Source of the DNA: Bacillota bacterium
Lineage (GTDB): Bacteria; Bacillota; UBA5301; JAMCQP01
Reading direction: 5' to 3'
DNA: 59,489 bases
Assembly (NCBI GenBank): GCA_023381695.1
Contig: JAMCQP010000103.1
Location: 1-59,489 of the forward strand
The position numbers were made by a program, and so were the translations under genes. Shown piece by piece: positions 36,695 to 44,404 of this stretch (position 1 is its first letter; the number at the start of each line of letters is the position of its first letter). The notes below the pieces were generated by a model that saw only the letters and a program-made list of their open reading frames with translations, did no database searches and was not told the origin of the DNA.

Positions 36695-37501
36695 TTAACC
36701 GCACGCCAGCTCCAATAGCTTCCGGCCGGCGAAATACACTTCGGCCGGCGTCTGGTAATGCAATGATTGATGGGGCCTTTCATAATTGTATTCGCAGATG
36801 TATGTATTGAGAGAGCCTCGTAGTTGCCGGGGTGTGGTAAACTCGGTTAGGTAAAGTCTCTCCCATTTGACAGTTCGCCAAAACCGCTCAATGAAGACGT
36901 TGTCCAGCGCCCGGTTTTTGCCGTCCATGCTAATTTGAACCCTGGCATCCTTGAGCAGTTTTACATAGTCAACGCTTGTAAACTGCCCACCCTGGTCGCT
37001 GTTGATAATCTGTGGCTTGCCGTAGATAAAGGCTTTTTGGAGCGCTTCCAGAACGAACCCGTTATCCATCGTCAGGCTCAACGCCCAGCCCACAATAAAC
37101 CGGGAGAACACATCGATAACCGCCACCAGGTAAACGTAACTGCGTTTCAAGCGGACATAGGTAATGTCAATCGCCCACACCTGGTTAGGATGAGCGGGTT
37201 CCAGATCTTTTAGCAGGTACGGGAAAATGCTCGCCCCGTGTTGTTTACGGCTCAGGTTTCGCTTGGGACAAATCGCCTGGATGCCCAGCTTTCTCATGTC
37301 TGCCTGAACGGCCTTACGGTTGACCGGCTTGTCCTCTTTACGGGTCAACACCTTGGCAATTTTCCGGGAGCCATAATAAGGGCGCTTCAGATATTCCTCC
37401 AAAACCTTCTGGCGACGTTCCATCTTTTTTTGGGCTTCGGATTTTGGCCGGTAATAAAGGGTCGAACGGTTGATGTCAAGCAGTTTGGTCTGAACGACCA
37501 C
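36695..37501 (-). CDS. IS3-family transposase OrfB (rve integrase core)
   Basis: 268 residues. DDE catalytic core: first D in WAIDITYV, second D in NSDQGGQF, E in ERFWRTVKWE, then the YNYERPHQSLHYQTPAEVY ending typical of IS3 transposases. The full protein is normally made by -1 frameshifting from OrfA; an A-rich stretch (AAAAAG) lies at the end of OrfA just upstream. Confidence 0.9.
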   Translation of the reverse strand: MVVQTKLLDINRSTLYYRPKSEAQKKMERRQKVLEEYLKRPYYGSRKIAKVLTRKEDKPVNRKAVQADMRKLGIQAICPKRNLSRKQHGASIFPYLLKDLEPAHPNQVWAIDITYVRLKRSYVYLVAVIDVFSRFIVGWALSLTMDNGFVLEALQKAFIYGKPQIINSDQGGQFTSVDYVKLLKDARVQISMDGKNRALDNVFIERFWRTVKWERLYLTEFTTPRQLRGSLNTYICEYNYERPHQSLHYQTPAEVYFAGRKLLELACG

Positions 37502-37532
37502 GGAAAGTGCCGGATGGTCAAATTCAATAAAC

Positions 37533-37841
37533 TCACTTCTTTTTGGGGAGGATACCGAGTTCTTCAGATTTTTTTTTAAGCCAATTAACCTGGACAGTCA
37601 AATGGCCGATCTCTTTATGGAGCTCGTCTACTTCCTTTTGGTAGGCTTTTTCAAGCTCCTTTACCTCCCGTTTGCCCTTGTCAAAGGCTCCAGGCAGAGA
37701 ATCCAGGACGGCCTTTTTCCATTGGGCCAGTTGCGTGGGATGCACGCCGTACTCGGCGGCGATTTGGGCCGCGGTCTTTTCCTCCCGTAACAGTTCCAAT
37801 ACCACTTTGGCTTTGAATTCGTTCGTATAACGGTTTCTCAT
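37533..37841 (-). CDS. IS3-family transposase OrfA (HTH)
   Basis: 102 residues: helix-turn-helix (YTNEFKAKVVLELLREEKTA, AAEYGVHPTQLAQWKK) followed by a leucine-zipper-like coiled coil (VDELHKEIGHLTVQVNWLKKK). The last codons GILPKKK overlie the presumed frameshift site into OrfB. Confidence 0.9.
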   Translation of the reverse strand: MRNRYTNEFKAKVVLELLREEKTAAQIAAEYGVHPTQLAQWKKAVLDSLPGAFDKGKREVKELEKAYQKEVDELHKEIGHLTVQVNWLKKKSEELGILPKKK

Positions 37842-38418
37842 GCCTTTATTCTATCTTATTTTCATCCGCTTGTCTGTCTATTTTCCTGGGTCCATTATAT
37901 AGTACTCAGGCTCTGGCGAAGCGAATTTACCTTTAGAAGTTCCTCTTTTTTATCAATCAAATTAGGGAAAGAAGCCTGCATCGCAGGACAAAAAATTGGG
38001 AGACGGCACCAACCAAGAAAGCAGCAGTGAGCAGTAGCCAAAGTTGGTCGGTCAGTGCCATAACAACTAGAAGGGCAGCTCGGACAAAATCACTTAGCAA
38101 CATGATGGTGCGCCGGTTGTAACGGTCTACCACAACTCCAGCCACAGGACCGACTATGAATGCCGGAAGCATTTCAAAAAGCAGAGAAAAAGAGACAAGA
38201 ACTGGTGAGCCAGTTTTGGCCAGAACAACCAGCGGTAACGCCACGTAAGCTACCCAGTCACCAACCTGGGATAAAAACTGACCGATCAAGAGGCGCACTA
38301 TATTCCCTTGCAGCACGCCCGCACCCCCTAACCAAAAACTCTCCTTTACAATTTGTCCCGCAAATTTGTTACCAATTGTTCGCGCACGAAAGCTTCACAT
38401 TTCAACCCCGCAGTGATA

Positions 38419-39258
38419 CTAACTTAAATTTCGCCAAAAACGAGGTGCTGAAGCTTTTCCCATGGGGACTCTTTTTGATAAAAAGCGAGCAGCAGCGCGG
38501 TCCAACCCTACCGCCGTGTCCACAAATGCATGGCATAGTGCTATTCCTGGCAGCCAAAACGTCGCGTACCACAATGTGCCCAGAAGGGCACCTAGTGGAG
38601 CCTGAATTAATAGCAAATTACGAATCGCGGTCCCCCACGACTGATTTCCTTTCCAAAACAAATGTAAGAACCCAAAAATCAATGATGCAACGATAACTCC
38701 CGAAAACCAAAAACCCACCATGCTAACAAGCCAGGTTTGTAAGATAACGCGGAAGAAAATTTCCTCAGGCAAGCCATTATGGAATAGGTGAAACAGCCAC
38801 GCAAAAATCACAACCCGTATTGCTTGGCTCCGTTTAAGCAAAAAGAAAAGTGCGGGGGGACGAAAGGTTAGCTGTAAAATACACCAGAGAGTGATTCCAC
38901 CTAAAGCCATAAGAAGTGGCCAAAAAGCTGCCCCTGGCGGAATTCTCCACGAATCAAAAAAATTAAATTCACTGGAAGCGGCGATCAATAACGCAGGCAT
39001 CACAACCAAACGGCTCCATTTGGTGACGAGTCCGAAGAACAGCCCCCCTGGGAACCAACGATTTGGTATACGCAGAAGCACCATTACCAACAAGGTTAAC
39101 AACGCTAAGATCACCATAAAATTAGGAACAGGTTTTAGGTTATTTAAAGGAATCATGATGATACTGATGGAGAAGATAGTAACACTTGCAATACCAACGG
39201 TCCAAATGCCTCTTAACCAGTCATACGAAATGCATTTATTCCCTAGCTGCTTTCGCAT
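38419..39258 (-). CDS. CPBP family intramembrane metalloprotease
   Basis: 279 residues with about eight transmembrane segments. The CPBP/Abi motifs are visible: EEIFFR (motif 1, catalytic glutamates), FGFLHLF (motif 2, histidine), and HAFVDTA (motif 3). Such proteases process prenylated proteins in eukaryotes and are frequent in bacteriocin loci, where they cut leaders or give immunity. Here it follows the ABC permease by 4 bp at the 3' end of the RiPP cluster, so leader cleavage or self-protection is likely (inference). Confidence 0.82.
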   Translation of the reverse strand: MRKQLGNKCISYDWLRGIWTVGIASVTIFSISIIMIPLNNLKPVPNFMVILALLTLLVMVLLRIPNRWFPGGLFFGLVTKWSRLVVMPALLIAASSEFNFFDSWRIPPGAAFWPLLMALGGITLWCILQLTFRPPALFFLLKRSQAIRVVIFAWLFHLFHNGLPEEIFFRVILQTWLVSMVGFWFSGVIVASLIFGFLHLFWKGNQSWGTAIRNLLLIQAPLGALLGTLWYATFWLPGIALCHAFVDTAVGLDRAAARFLSKRVPMGKASAPRFWRNLS

Positions 39259-39262
39259 TATT

Positions 39263-39988
39263 TCACGACTCCCGCCAGTGACTTTTTGCTATGACCAACA
39301 GACCACATCCAATTAAGTAAGTAAAGATGACCGAGACCGTAAGCACGATTTCACCTTTTGTGGCCGCTTCCAAACTGATAGCACTACGCATTAAATATGC
39401 GGCGCTACTTGTGGGAAAAAGTAATGCGATCGGCCGCCACGTATCTGATAGCAAGGAGGCCGGGTAAAGCACTGGGGGAATCAGCATAAGCATGTATCCT
39501 ACCAAGTTAGAAACCGAACTCACCACGGTTATGTTGGATACATACATTCCAATCGTGAAACCAATCATACTGCCTACCAACCATATTACCAACATAACGA
39601 TTACAATCACAGGGATGTTTTCCCAGGAGATTCGGCCTAGGGAAAGAAGGAGCCCAAGAACTACTCCAAGCCCTGGAATCGCAAACACCAGGCGGGCCAA
39701 GGCAAAGCCTAACATGTAAGAAAATGGAGTCACAGGTGACGCTACCATCATTTCCTGAAGTTTCCTAGCTTTATCCAGTACCACAAACTGCGGTAATGAG
39801 ACTACGCCAACATTTGAAGACAGCGCGACCAAAAAACCAACCAAAACGTTATCGCTCAAGTTAGAGCCACCAAGAAGATAAAATACGATATAATACGAGG
39901 CTGGAATTAAACTTATAACGGTGTAAAGCCACCAATTGCGGAATGCAACCTTAGTTTGCAGATATAAAATACCTACTACGTGTCTCAT
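39263..39988 (-). CDS. ABC-2 type transporter permease
   Basis: 241 residues with six transmembrane helices of the ABC-2 (DrrB-like) type. The ATG at 39988 overlaps the stop of the ATPase gene as ATGA, showing coupling. It forms the membrane part of the RiPP exporter with the upstream ATPase; the exported molecule is presumably the mature peptide (inference). Confidence 0.85.
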   Translation of the reverse strand: MRHVVGILYLQTKVAFRNWWLYTVISLIPASYYIVFYLLGGSNLSDNVLVGFLVALSSNVGVVSLPQFVVLDKARKLQEMMVASPVTPFSYMLGFALARLVFAIPGLGVVLGLLLSLGRISWENIPVIVIVMLVIWLVGSMIGFTIGMYVSNITVVSSVSNLVGYMLMLIPPVLYPASLLSDTWRPIALLFPTSSAAYLMRSAISLEAATKGEIVLTVSVIFTYLIGCGLLVIAKSHWRES

Positions 39989-40920
39989 GCACTCACCCCA
40001 TGACACTTTTGGGTTTGCTTCGCTTCAGCAAACTGCCCAAGGATCATTAAATAGGCGTCTTCAAAAGTGGCAGTCTGAATACTAAAACTTGCGCCATGCG
40101 TCCTAGCGATATCCATAACTTCATGAGTGGCGGCTTTGTTGATGGGGAAAAGCGCCCAACGCCCTCCATCCTCTTGGATATAACCATAACAGGACAATTC
40201 GGGTATCGGAATGGTTTTAGGTAGCAGAACCTTCTCATCTCCCGGTGCTCGGAAACGGAGTTCACTCACCGTGCCTTGAGCGAGTACTTGCCCTTCTGAA
40301 ATTATTATGACTTGATCAGCAAGCGCCTCGACTTCGTCCATTAGGTGTGTGCTCAAAATGAGCGTAGCCCGGCCACGCAACTGATGAAGAATAGCCCATA
40401 CTTCACGTTTCGCAATAGGATCAAGTCCGGTGGTTGGTTCGTCCAAAAAAATAAGTTTTGCATTAGCCGCTAAAGCCATAGCGATAAGGGTACGCCTTTT
40501 CATCCCACCCGAGTAGGTTGCTGTTATTCTGTTACGCAAATCCCAAAGACCCAATTGGCGTAAATGTTTTTCCGTACTTTCGGCAGCGGCGCGTCGGGTA
40601 ACTCCGCGGGCAAGAAGATATCCATAAACAGATTCCCAAGCGGTTAGATTAGGATCGGTGAGGGCTTCCTGGGGGACTACTGCAATCTGCTTTCGAATGT
40701 GGGCGGCCTCTGACACGATATCATATCCCAACACATGAACGTTGCCATCTGTTGGCAAGAGAGTTGTCGCCAGAATGCGTAAGCAGGTAGTCTTACCGGC
40801 GCCGTTAGGACCAAGCAAAACTACAATATTACCTTCCTCGATAATGAACGAAAGCCCTCTTAATGCCTCTTTATCGCCATATGACTTAGTTAGGTTTTCA
40901 ACTTCAACAAGATTGAACAT
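39985..40920 (-). CDS. ABC transporter ATP-binding protein
   Basis: 311 residues of the CcmA/DrrA class: Walker A GPNGAGKTT, signature YSGGMKRR, Walker B LIFLDEPTTGLDP, H-loop STHLMDE; a C-terminal extension of about 90 residues follows. It drives the ABC-2 permease next to it and belongs to the RiPP cluster; such exporters also commonly give producer immunity. Confidence 0.92.
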   Translation of the reverse strand: MFNLVEVENLTKSYGDKEALRGLSFIIEEGNIVVLLGPNGAGKTTCLRILATTLLPTDGNVHVLGYDIVSEAAHIRKQIAVVPQEALTDPNLTAWESVYGYLLARGVTRRAAAESTEKHLRQLGLWDLRNRITATYSGGMKRRTLIAMALAANAKLIFLDEPTTGLDPIAKREVWAILHQLRGRATLILSTHLMDEVEALADQVIIISEGQVLAQGTVSELRFRAPGDEKVLLPKTIPIPELSCYGYIQEDGGRWALFPINKAATHEVMDIARTHGASFSIQTATFEDAYLMILGQFAEAKQTQKCHGVSA

Positions 40921-40944
40921 AACCTCTCTCCTTCTTAACTATAA

Positions 40945-41685
40945 TCATGTACCCCACATTTCTGCTCCATCTACAGTTATCACCGCTCCAGTCGCCGTGC
41001 CGGATGCTGGAGAACATAGAAAAGCAACCCATTGTGCAATATCATCAGGGCATGCTACTTGCCTCAACGGAATCTTTTTAATAAGTGACAACCGCTCATT
41101 CAACTGAAGTTCTCGTCCTAAGTTATGTATAATAAATTTTGTGTCTTTAACCGAACCAGGGCAAATAGTATTCACCCTGATGTTAAATGGCGCTAGTGCC
41201 CTGGCCAAACTCAAGCCCAGTACAATTAACCCCCCTTTAGTTGCAGCATAAATTGGGTAGGCCGGTGCCCCGCTTAGTCCGACAATGGAACTAATATTAA
41301 CAATGGCCCCACCTCCTGCGCTTTTCATAAACGGAACCGCGTATTTTATCGCAATTAATGGACCTTTTAGGTTAACGCCTGCGACACGGTCAAATTCCTG
41401 AAGTTCGATTTCTTCTATGCAGGCAGCACGTTCTATAATACCAGCACAGTTTACCAAAACGTTTACCCGCCCTGTTAGAGCACCGACTTTTTCAACAGCA
41501 GCTTTTACTTGGGCTTCATTGGAAACATCGCAAGGAATAAATAAATTAAAGCTGCCAACTGGGGGTTCCCGCAAATCCAGTACTATGACGTATATATCGT
41601 TTGCTCGCAACCGTTCTACCGTTGCATGTCCGATACCACTGGAACCTCCCGTTACGATTGCTATTGGCACCTCCGATAATATCAT
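40945..41685 (-). CDS. SDR family oxidoreductase
   Basis: Short-chain dehydrogenase/reductase, 246 residues. NAD(P) motif TGGSSGIGHATVERL, NCAGII, catalytic S in ISSIVG, and YAATKGG with the catalytic Y and K. The ATG at 41685 has GGAGG upstream; the longer open frame overlaps the previous gene. Inside the RiPP cluster it may reduce or oxidise a side chain of the peptide, as dehydrogenases do in some lanthipeptide clusters (inference). Confidence 0.9.
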   Translation of the reverse strand: MILSEVPIAIVTGGSSGIGHATVERLRANDIYVIVLDLREPPVGSFNLFIPCDVSNEAQVKAAVEKVGALTGRVNVLVNCAGIIERAACIEEIELQEFDRVAGVNLKGPLIAIKYAVPFMKSAGGGAIVNISSIVGLSGAPAYPIYAATKGGLIVLGLSLARALAPFNIRVNTICPGSVKDTKFIIHNLGRELQLNERLSLIKKIPLRQVACPDDIAQWVAFLCSPASGTATGAVITVDGAEMWGT

Positions 41686-41710
41686 GAATGCTTTCCTCCA
41701 TTCATAGCAC

Positions 41711-42721
41711 CTAGTTACTAGAAAATGGGTAAGCAGCATCATCTTGGTACCAAAACCAGAAGCCAAAGCCAGATGGGGGAGTCTTGGGAAACGGTGGAAT
41801 TACGCCGTTTGTTACAAGTCGATCCATACAGTGCTCCAGCAAAAGGCGACTCGTCGCATGCATAAAACAGTCAATTTGACCCCGCGGTAGCTTTTGTGCT
41901 AGATTACGTAACGGAACGACGACAGGCTCTATTGCCTCATGAACCAAGCATTTTGAAAGATCGTCGATAGCTACCCATAGGGGATCAGAATTAGCATATC
42001 TAAGAACTGGAATTGACTGGTGGTATCCGGTAGCATCTTTATAAATCAAGTGGTAATATTGCAAGCGTAGAAAGCTCTTTGCATACTTAGCATTTGAATC
42101 GCATTCCCCAAGTGCGGAAACCGCGGAAATATCTTCTTCCGAAAAATGCAAATATGGTTCATGTGTCTTATTATACCAAAGCTGACCAATCGCATACTTA
42201 AAATTGGGACGACACCATAAACGTACACCATACTTATGATATGCCAAAGTTGTTCCCTCAAATACCCATAACCAACAAAAACTAGGCTGACGGCGAATAA
42301 TGCGCTGTTGCACCAGATGGCGGCCGACCCCTAAATCAAGCAAATGACCCGCCACAAGCATATGGACGATCTGTTCCCAGTCTCCTAGACCTACGGTCTC
42401 TGCAACTTGCCGCAAGTTCCGAATACCACCTGTTAATATCTCTTGATATTTCACAAAAACCGGCTCCAGAATCGCAAGAATTTCGTCTCGTTGGTGGCTA
42501 CTCACCCACACCATGTTTGGACCTGGAATAATACGGTCAGCTAACTTCGCAACTAGTTTTGCTTCTCGAAGAGGACCAATTATTTCTGAACGGAGTGTAA
42601 GCCCTGTCGTAAGGGTACCCCGATCGTCAGCAAAAGCTCTGCGAATGTCCTCACAAAGTTCTAAAACCCCAGGAAGCGGACGACCATAAACGCAAATTTC
42701 TAGTTGCGGTAGCAAAGTCAA
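41711..42721 (-). CDS. Unrecognised RiPP-cluster protein
   Basis: 336 residues; I recognise no family. The N-terminal region (QLEICVYGRPLPGVLELCED) and a helical middle rich in charged residues are followed by a tryptophan/aromatic-rich C-terminus (FGFWFWYQDDAAYPFSSN). No P-loop, radical SAM cysteines or membrane segment is visible. It lies 5 bp after the radical SAM gene and is cotranscribed, so a role in peptide maturation is likely (inference). Start TTG at 42721, or a TTG two codons later at better spacing from AGGAGGG. Confidence 0.75.
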   Translation of the reverse strand: MTLLPQLEICVYGRPLPGVLELCEDIRRAFADDRGTLTTGLTLRSEIIGPLREAKLVAKLADRIIPGPNMVWVSSHQRDEILAILEPVFVKYQEILTGGIRNLRQVAETVGLGDWEQIVHMLVAGHLLDLGVGRHLVQQRIIRRQPSFCWLWVFEGTTLAYHKYGVRLWCRPNFKYAIGQLWYNKTHEPYLHFSEEDISAVSALGECDSNAKYAKSFLRLQYYHLIYKDATGYHQSIPVLRYANSDPLWVAIDDLSKCLVHEAIEPVVVPLRNLAQKLPRGQIDCFMHATSRLLLEHCMDRLVTNGVIPPFPKTPPSGFGFWFWYQDDAAYPFSSN

Positions 42722-42726
42722 CCCTC

Positions 42727-43893
42727 CTATCCAACATCTATTTTATTTTTGGTCAAAAGTTTATCCTTATATGAAATTCGGTATATATTGGGAAAGGATC
42801 CTTGGCTTTCCATAGCCGAGCATAATGGATGCGACTCAGAGAATCCTCCATATTCGGTGTAGGCCCAAGAACGACAAGACCCCTTGCAACCTTTCTTGAA
42901 TACACAGTCTCCGCAAATATTTTTAAGCCAGTCTGAAGCCAGATATCGTTCGCGCATGGAACTGAACCGATGATGTTCCCAAATATCAACCAAACTGTCA
43001 TCTTTTATATTCCCAAGGTACGCCTGATTATTAGTACGAGTTACAGAACAGATCGTGATCGATCCATCTGGCAAAATTCCCTGTACTGGAAAATTGCAAC
43101 TGGTTGATAAAGCCCCTCCATTACTTTGTTTCCGCCAAAAATGAATAAAACGTGGTAGAATATGAGGTGGAATCATTGCTGGCGGTAATTTAATAACGGT
43201 CCTAATGTTAGGGTAAGTCTCCATAGCCGTTATTATCAGGCCCAGGCAACGCTCCATGTCCGAGAGTGACAATCCCAATTGGTCCATGAATTCTTGTGCT
43301 CGGCCAATCGGATTGACAAACGCAAAGATCAGCCTCTCCAACCCCATAAGATTACAAAGTTCAAACAGAGAGGGCAACGTACTAACATTAACCCGATTTA
43401 CTGTACATTGTATTGTAACAGGGATCTTGTAACGTCGCAGAATCTTGATACCTCGTAGCATAGCCTCAAAAGATCCTAAACCACGCTGAAATTCGTGTGT
43501 TTCGGCATCCCCCCCGTCAACACTAACACCAACGGTTAGATCAACACCATCACATAATCTTTTGTGAAGAAATTGGGAAAGATCATCAGTAACCAACATC
43601 CCGTTTGATTCGATGGCCACTCGAAAGCGTTTATCGAATAGTGCCTGTAAAATTTCCTGAATATCAGGGCGCATCAAGGGTTCACCACCTGTTAAAATCA
43701 CAGTACTTGGCTCAATTTCGCTGATACGGCTAACAGCAGTTAATGCCTCTTTCGTCGTCATGTCAAAGGTGGTATTTACAAACGGCGAGGAATTTACAAG
43801 GCAATGCTTGCAAGCCAGGTTGCAGCGAAAAGTCGTATACCAAATAACCGTTGGCCGAAAACGCGTATTTTGTGCAGCTGATGGCTCGATCAT
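42727..43893 (-). CDS. Radical SAM/SPASM peptide-modifying enzyme
   Basis: 388 residues. The 4Fe-4S cluster motif CNLACKHC (C24, C28, C31) is at the N-terminus, then TGGEPLMRPD typical of radical SAM cores. The C-terminal SPASM region has cysteines spread from CNFPVQG through CGDCVFKKGCKGSC to the last near the end, enough for auxiliary clusters. Such enzymes install thioether or C-C crosslinks on RiPP precursors. It overlaps pqqD-like by ATGA, forming a two-gene maturase unit. Confidence 0.93.
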   Translation of the reverse strand: MIEPSAAQNTRFRPTVIWYTTFRCNLACKHCLVNSSPFVNTTFDMTTKEALTAVSRISEIEPSTVILTGGEPLMRPDIQEILQALFDKRFRVAIESNGMLVTDDLSQFLHKRLCDGVDLTVGVSVDGGDAETHEFQRGLGSFEAMLRGIKILRRYKIPVTIQCTVNRVNVSTLPSLFELCNLMGLERLIFAFVNPIGRAQEFMDQLGLSLSDMERCLGLIITAMETYPNIRTVIKLPPAMIPPHILPRFIHFWRKQSNGGALSTSCNFPVQGILPDGSITICSVTRTNNQAYLGNIKDDSLVDIWEHHRFSSMRERYLASDWLKNICGDCVFKKGCKGSCRSWAYTEYGGFSESHPLCSAMESQGSFPNIYRISYKDKLLTKNKIDVG

Positions 43894-44153
43894 ACAACTA
43901 CTCCCTTTTCTAATGCCACAGTTAGAAAGTCGCTGACGTCTTGGACAACTTCTTGCGAGTTTAGCGAATCAATCTTTGCGCATATTGCTGATACGATTCC
44001 CCCTTGGCTATGCTGACCATCGCAAAGGGAGAGAATATATTCACCCGTGGCGTTTGTCACGAAGACTTGCCCATTTTTAGTATTTAAAATTGAAACAATG
44101 TCATCACGATCTCGGTTAATAACTATCCAACTGGGCTTACTAGGCTTATCCAC
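43890..44153 (-). CDS. PqqD-like RiPP recognition protein
   Basis: 87 residues, the size and pattern of PqqD/RRE proteins that bind the precursor's leader and present it to the radical SAM enzyme: VFVTNATGEYILSLCDG followed by a winged-helix stretch and a helical end. It starts about 70 bp after the precursor stop and overlaps the radical SAM gene by 4 bp (ATGA). Confidence 0.85.
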   Translation of the reverse strand: MDKPSKPSWIVINRDRDDIVSILNTKNGQVFVTNATGEYILSLCDGQHSQGGIVSAICAKIDSLNSQEVVQDVSDFLTVALEKGVVV

Positions 44154-44178
44154 TTTTTATACCTCCCTTAAGATTGAT

Positions 44179-44207
44179 ATTTGGGCGGGTCTTAGACCCG
44201 CCCAAAT
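44179..44207 (-). terminator. Perfect hairpin between precursor and PqqD-like gene
   Basis: Stem ATTTGGGCGGGTC / GACCCGCCCAAAT of 13 bp with a 3-base loop, 14 bases after the precursor stop. No strong T-run follows, so it may attenuate transcription partially or mark an RNA-processing site and stabilise the precursor message. Confidence 0.65.
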
Positions 44208-44220
44208 ACTCCCGAGTCTC

Positions 44221-44313
44221 CTACGCCACTGCCTGGCCACCTGTGTTGCAAATGCCACAATCGCTTGCTACCTCGTGAAGAGCTACAAGGATTGGCTTCT
44301 CATATTTCTTCAT
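44221..44313 (-). CDS. RiPP precursor peptide (30 aa)
   Basis: A 30-codon gene too short for ordinary gene callers. It starts MKKYEKPILVALHEVASD, a leader of the KKYEKPxL type, and ends in a short core DCGICNTGGQAVA with two cysteines in a CxxC pattern and a GG pair. A strong GGAAAGGAGG ribosome site lies about 10 bases upstream. It is directly before the pqqD-like and radical SAM genes. Two cysteines with a radical SAM/SPASM partner suggest a thioether-bridged (sactipeptide or ranthipeptide) product; the crosslink type is inferred. Confidence 0.82.
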   Translation of the reverse strand: MKKYEKPILVALHEVASDCGICNTGGQAVA

Positions 44314-44347
44314 CACTGGTGCACCTCCTTTCCGGAAATTTAGTTTC

Positions 44348-44366
44348 TGTCAGGTGCGCACTGACA
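44348..44366 (-). promoter_or_regulatory. Inverted repeat and possible promoter before the precursor
   Basis: The 19-bp element TGTCAGGTGCGCACTGACA is an inverted repeat with TGTCAG/CTGACA arms. On the minus strand its first arm overlaps a TTGTCA hexamer, and 17 bases on is ACTAAA, a weak sigma-A fit. It lies about 35 bp before the precursor start and could bind a regulator. The IS3 end is only 38 bp further upstream. Confidence 0.45.
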
Positions 44367-44404
44367 AGTTGGTTTTATTCAAAACAAATGGTTTAAAACC
44401 GGGC

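Larger units (their letters stand above)
36586..37898 (-). mobile_element. IS3-family insertion sequence, intact-looking
   Basis: About 1.3 kb with imperfect terminal inverted repeats: TGGACCC begins at 36590 and its complement GGGTCCA ends at 37894, with further similarity inward (ATGAAAATAAGATAGAA at both ends). A 5-bp direct repeat ATAGT flanks it (36581-36585 and 37899-37903), the target duplication within the MFS gene. It carries overlapping orfA and orfB. Confidence 0.85.
35788..38316 (-). pseudogene. MFS efflux transporter broken by a frameshift and an IS3 insertion
   Basis: The N-terminal part starts at a GTG at 38316 (GGGGG upstream) and reads QFLSQVGDWVAYVALPLVV, VAGVVVDRYNRR. At a run of six T near 37990 the frame shifts by one base; in the new frame it continues CPAMQASFPNLIDKKE and NSLRQSLST. 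The reading then stops at the insertion sequence and resumes at 36582 with MAVIAGPTLGG to the end at 35788. Removing the IS restores QSLST-MAVIAGP in frame. The family (MFS_3/EntS-like) exports small molecules. It may once have served the adjacent RiPP cluster (inference). Confidence 0.88.
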
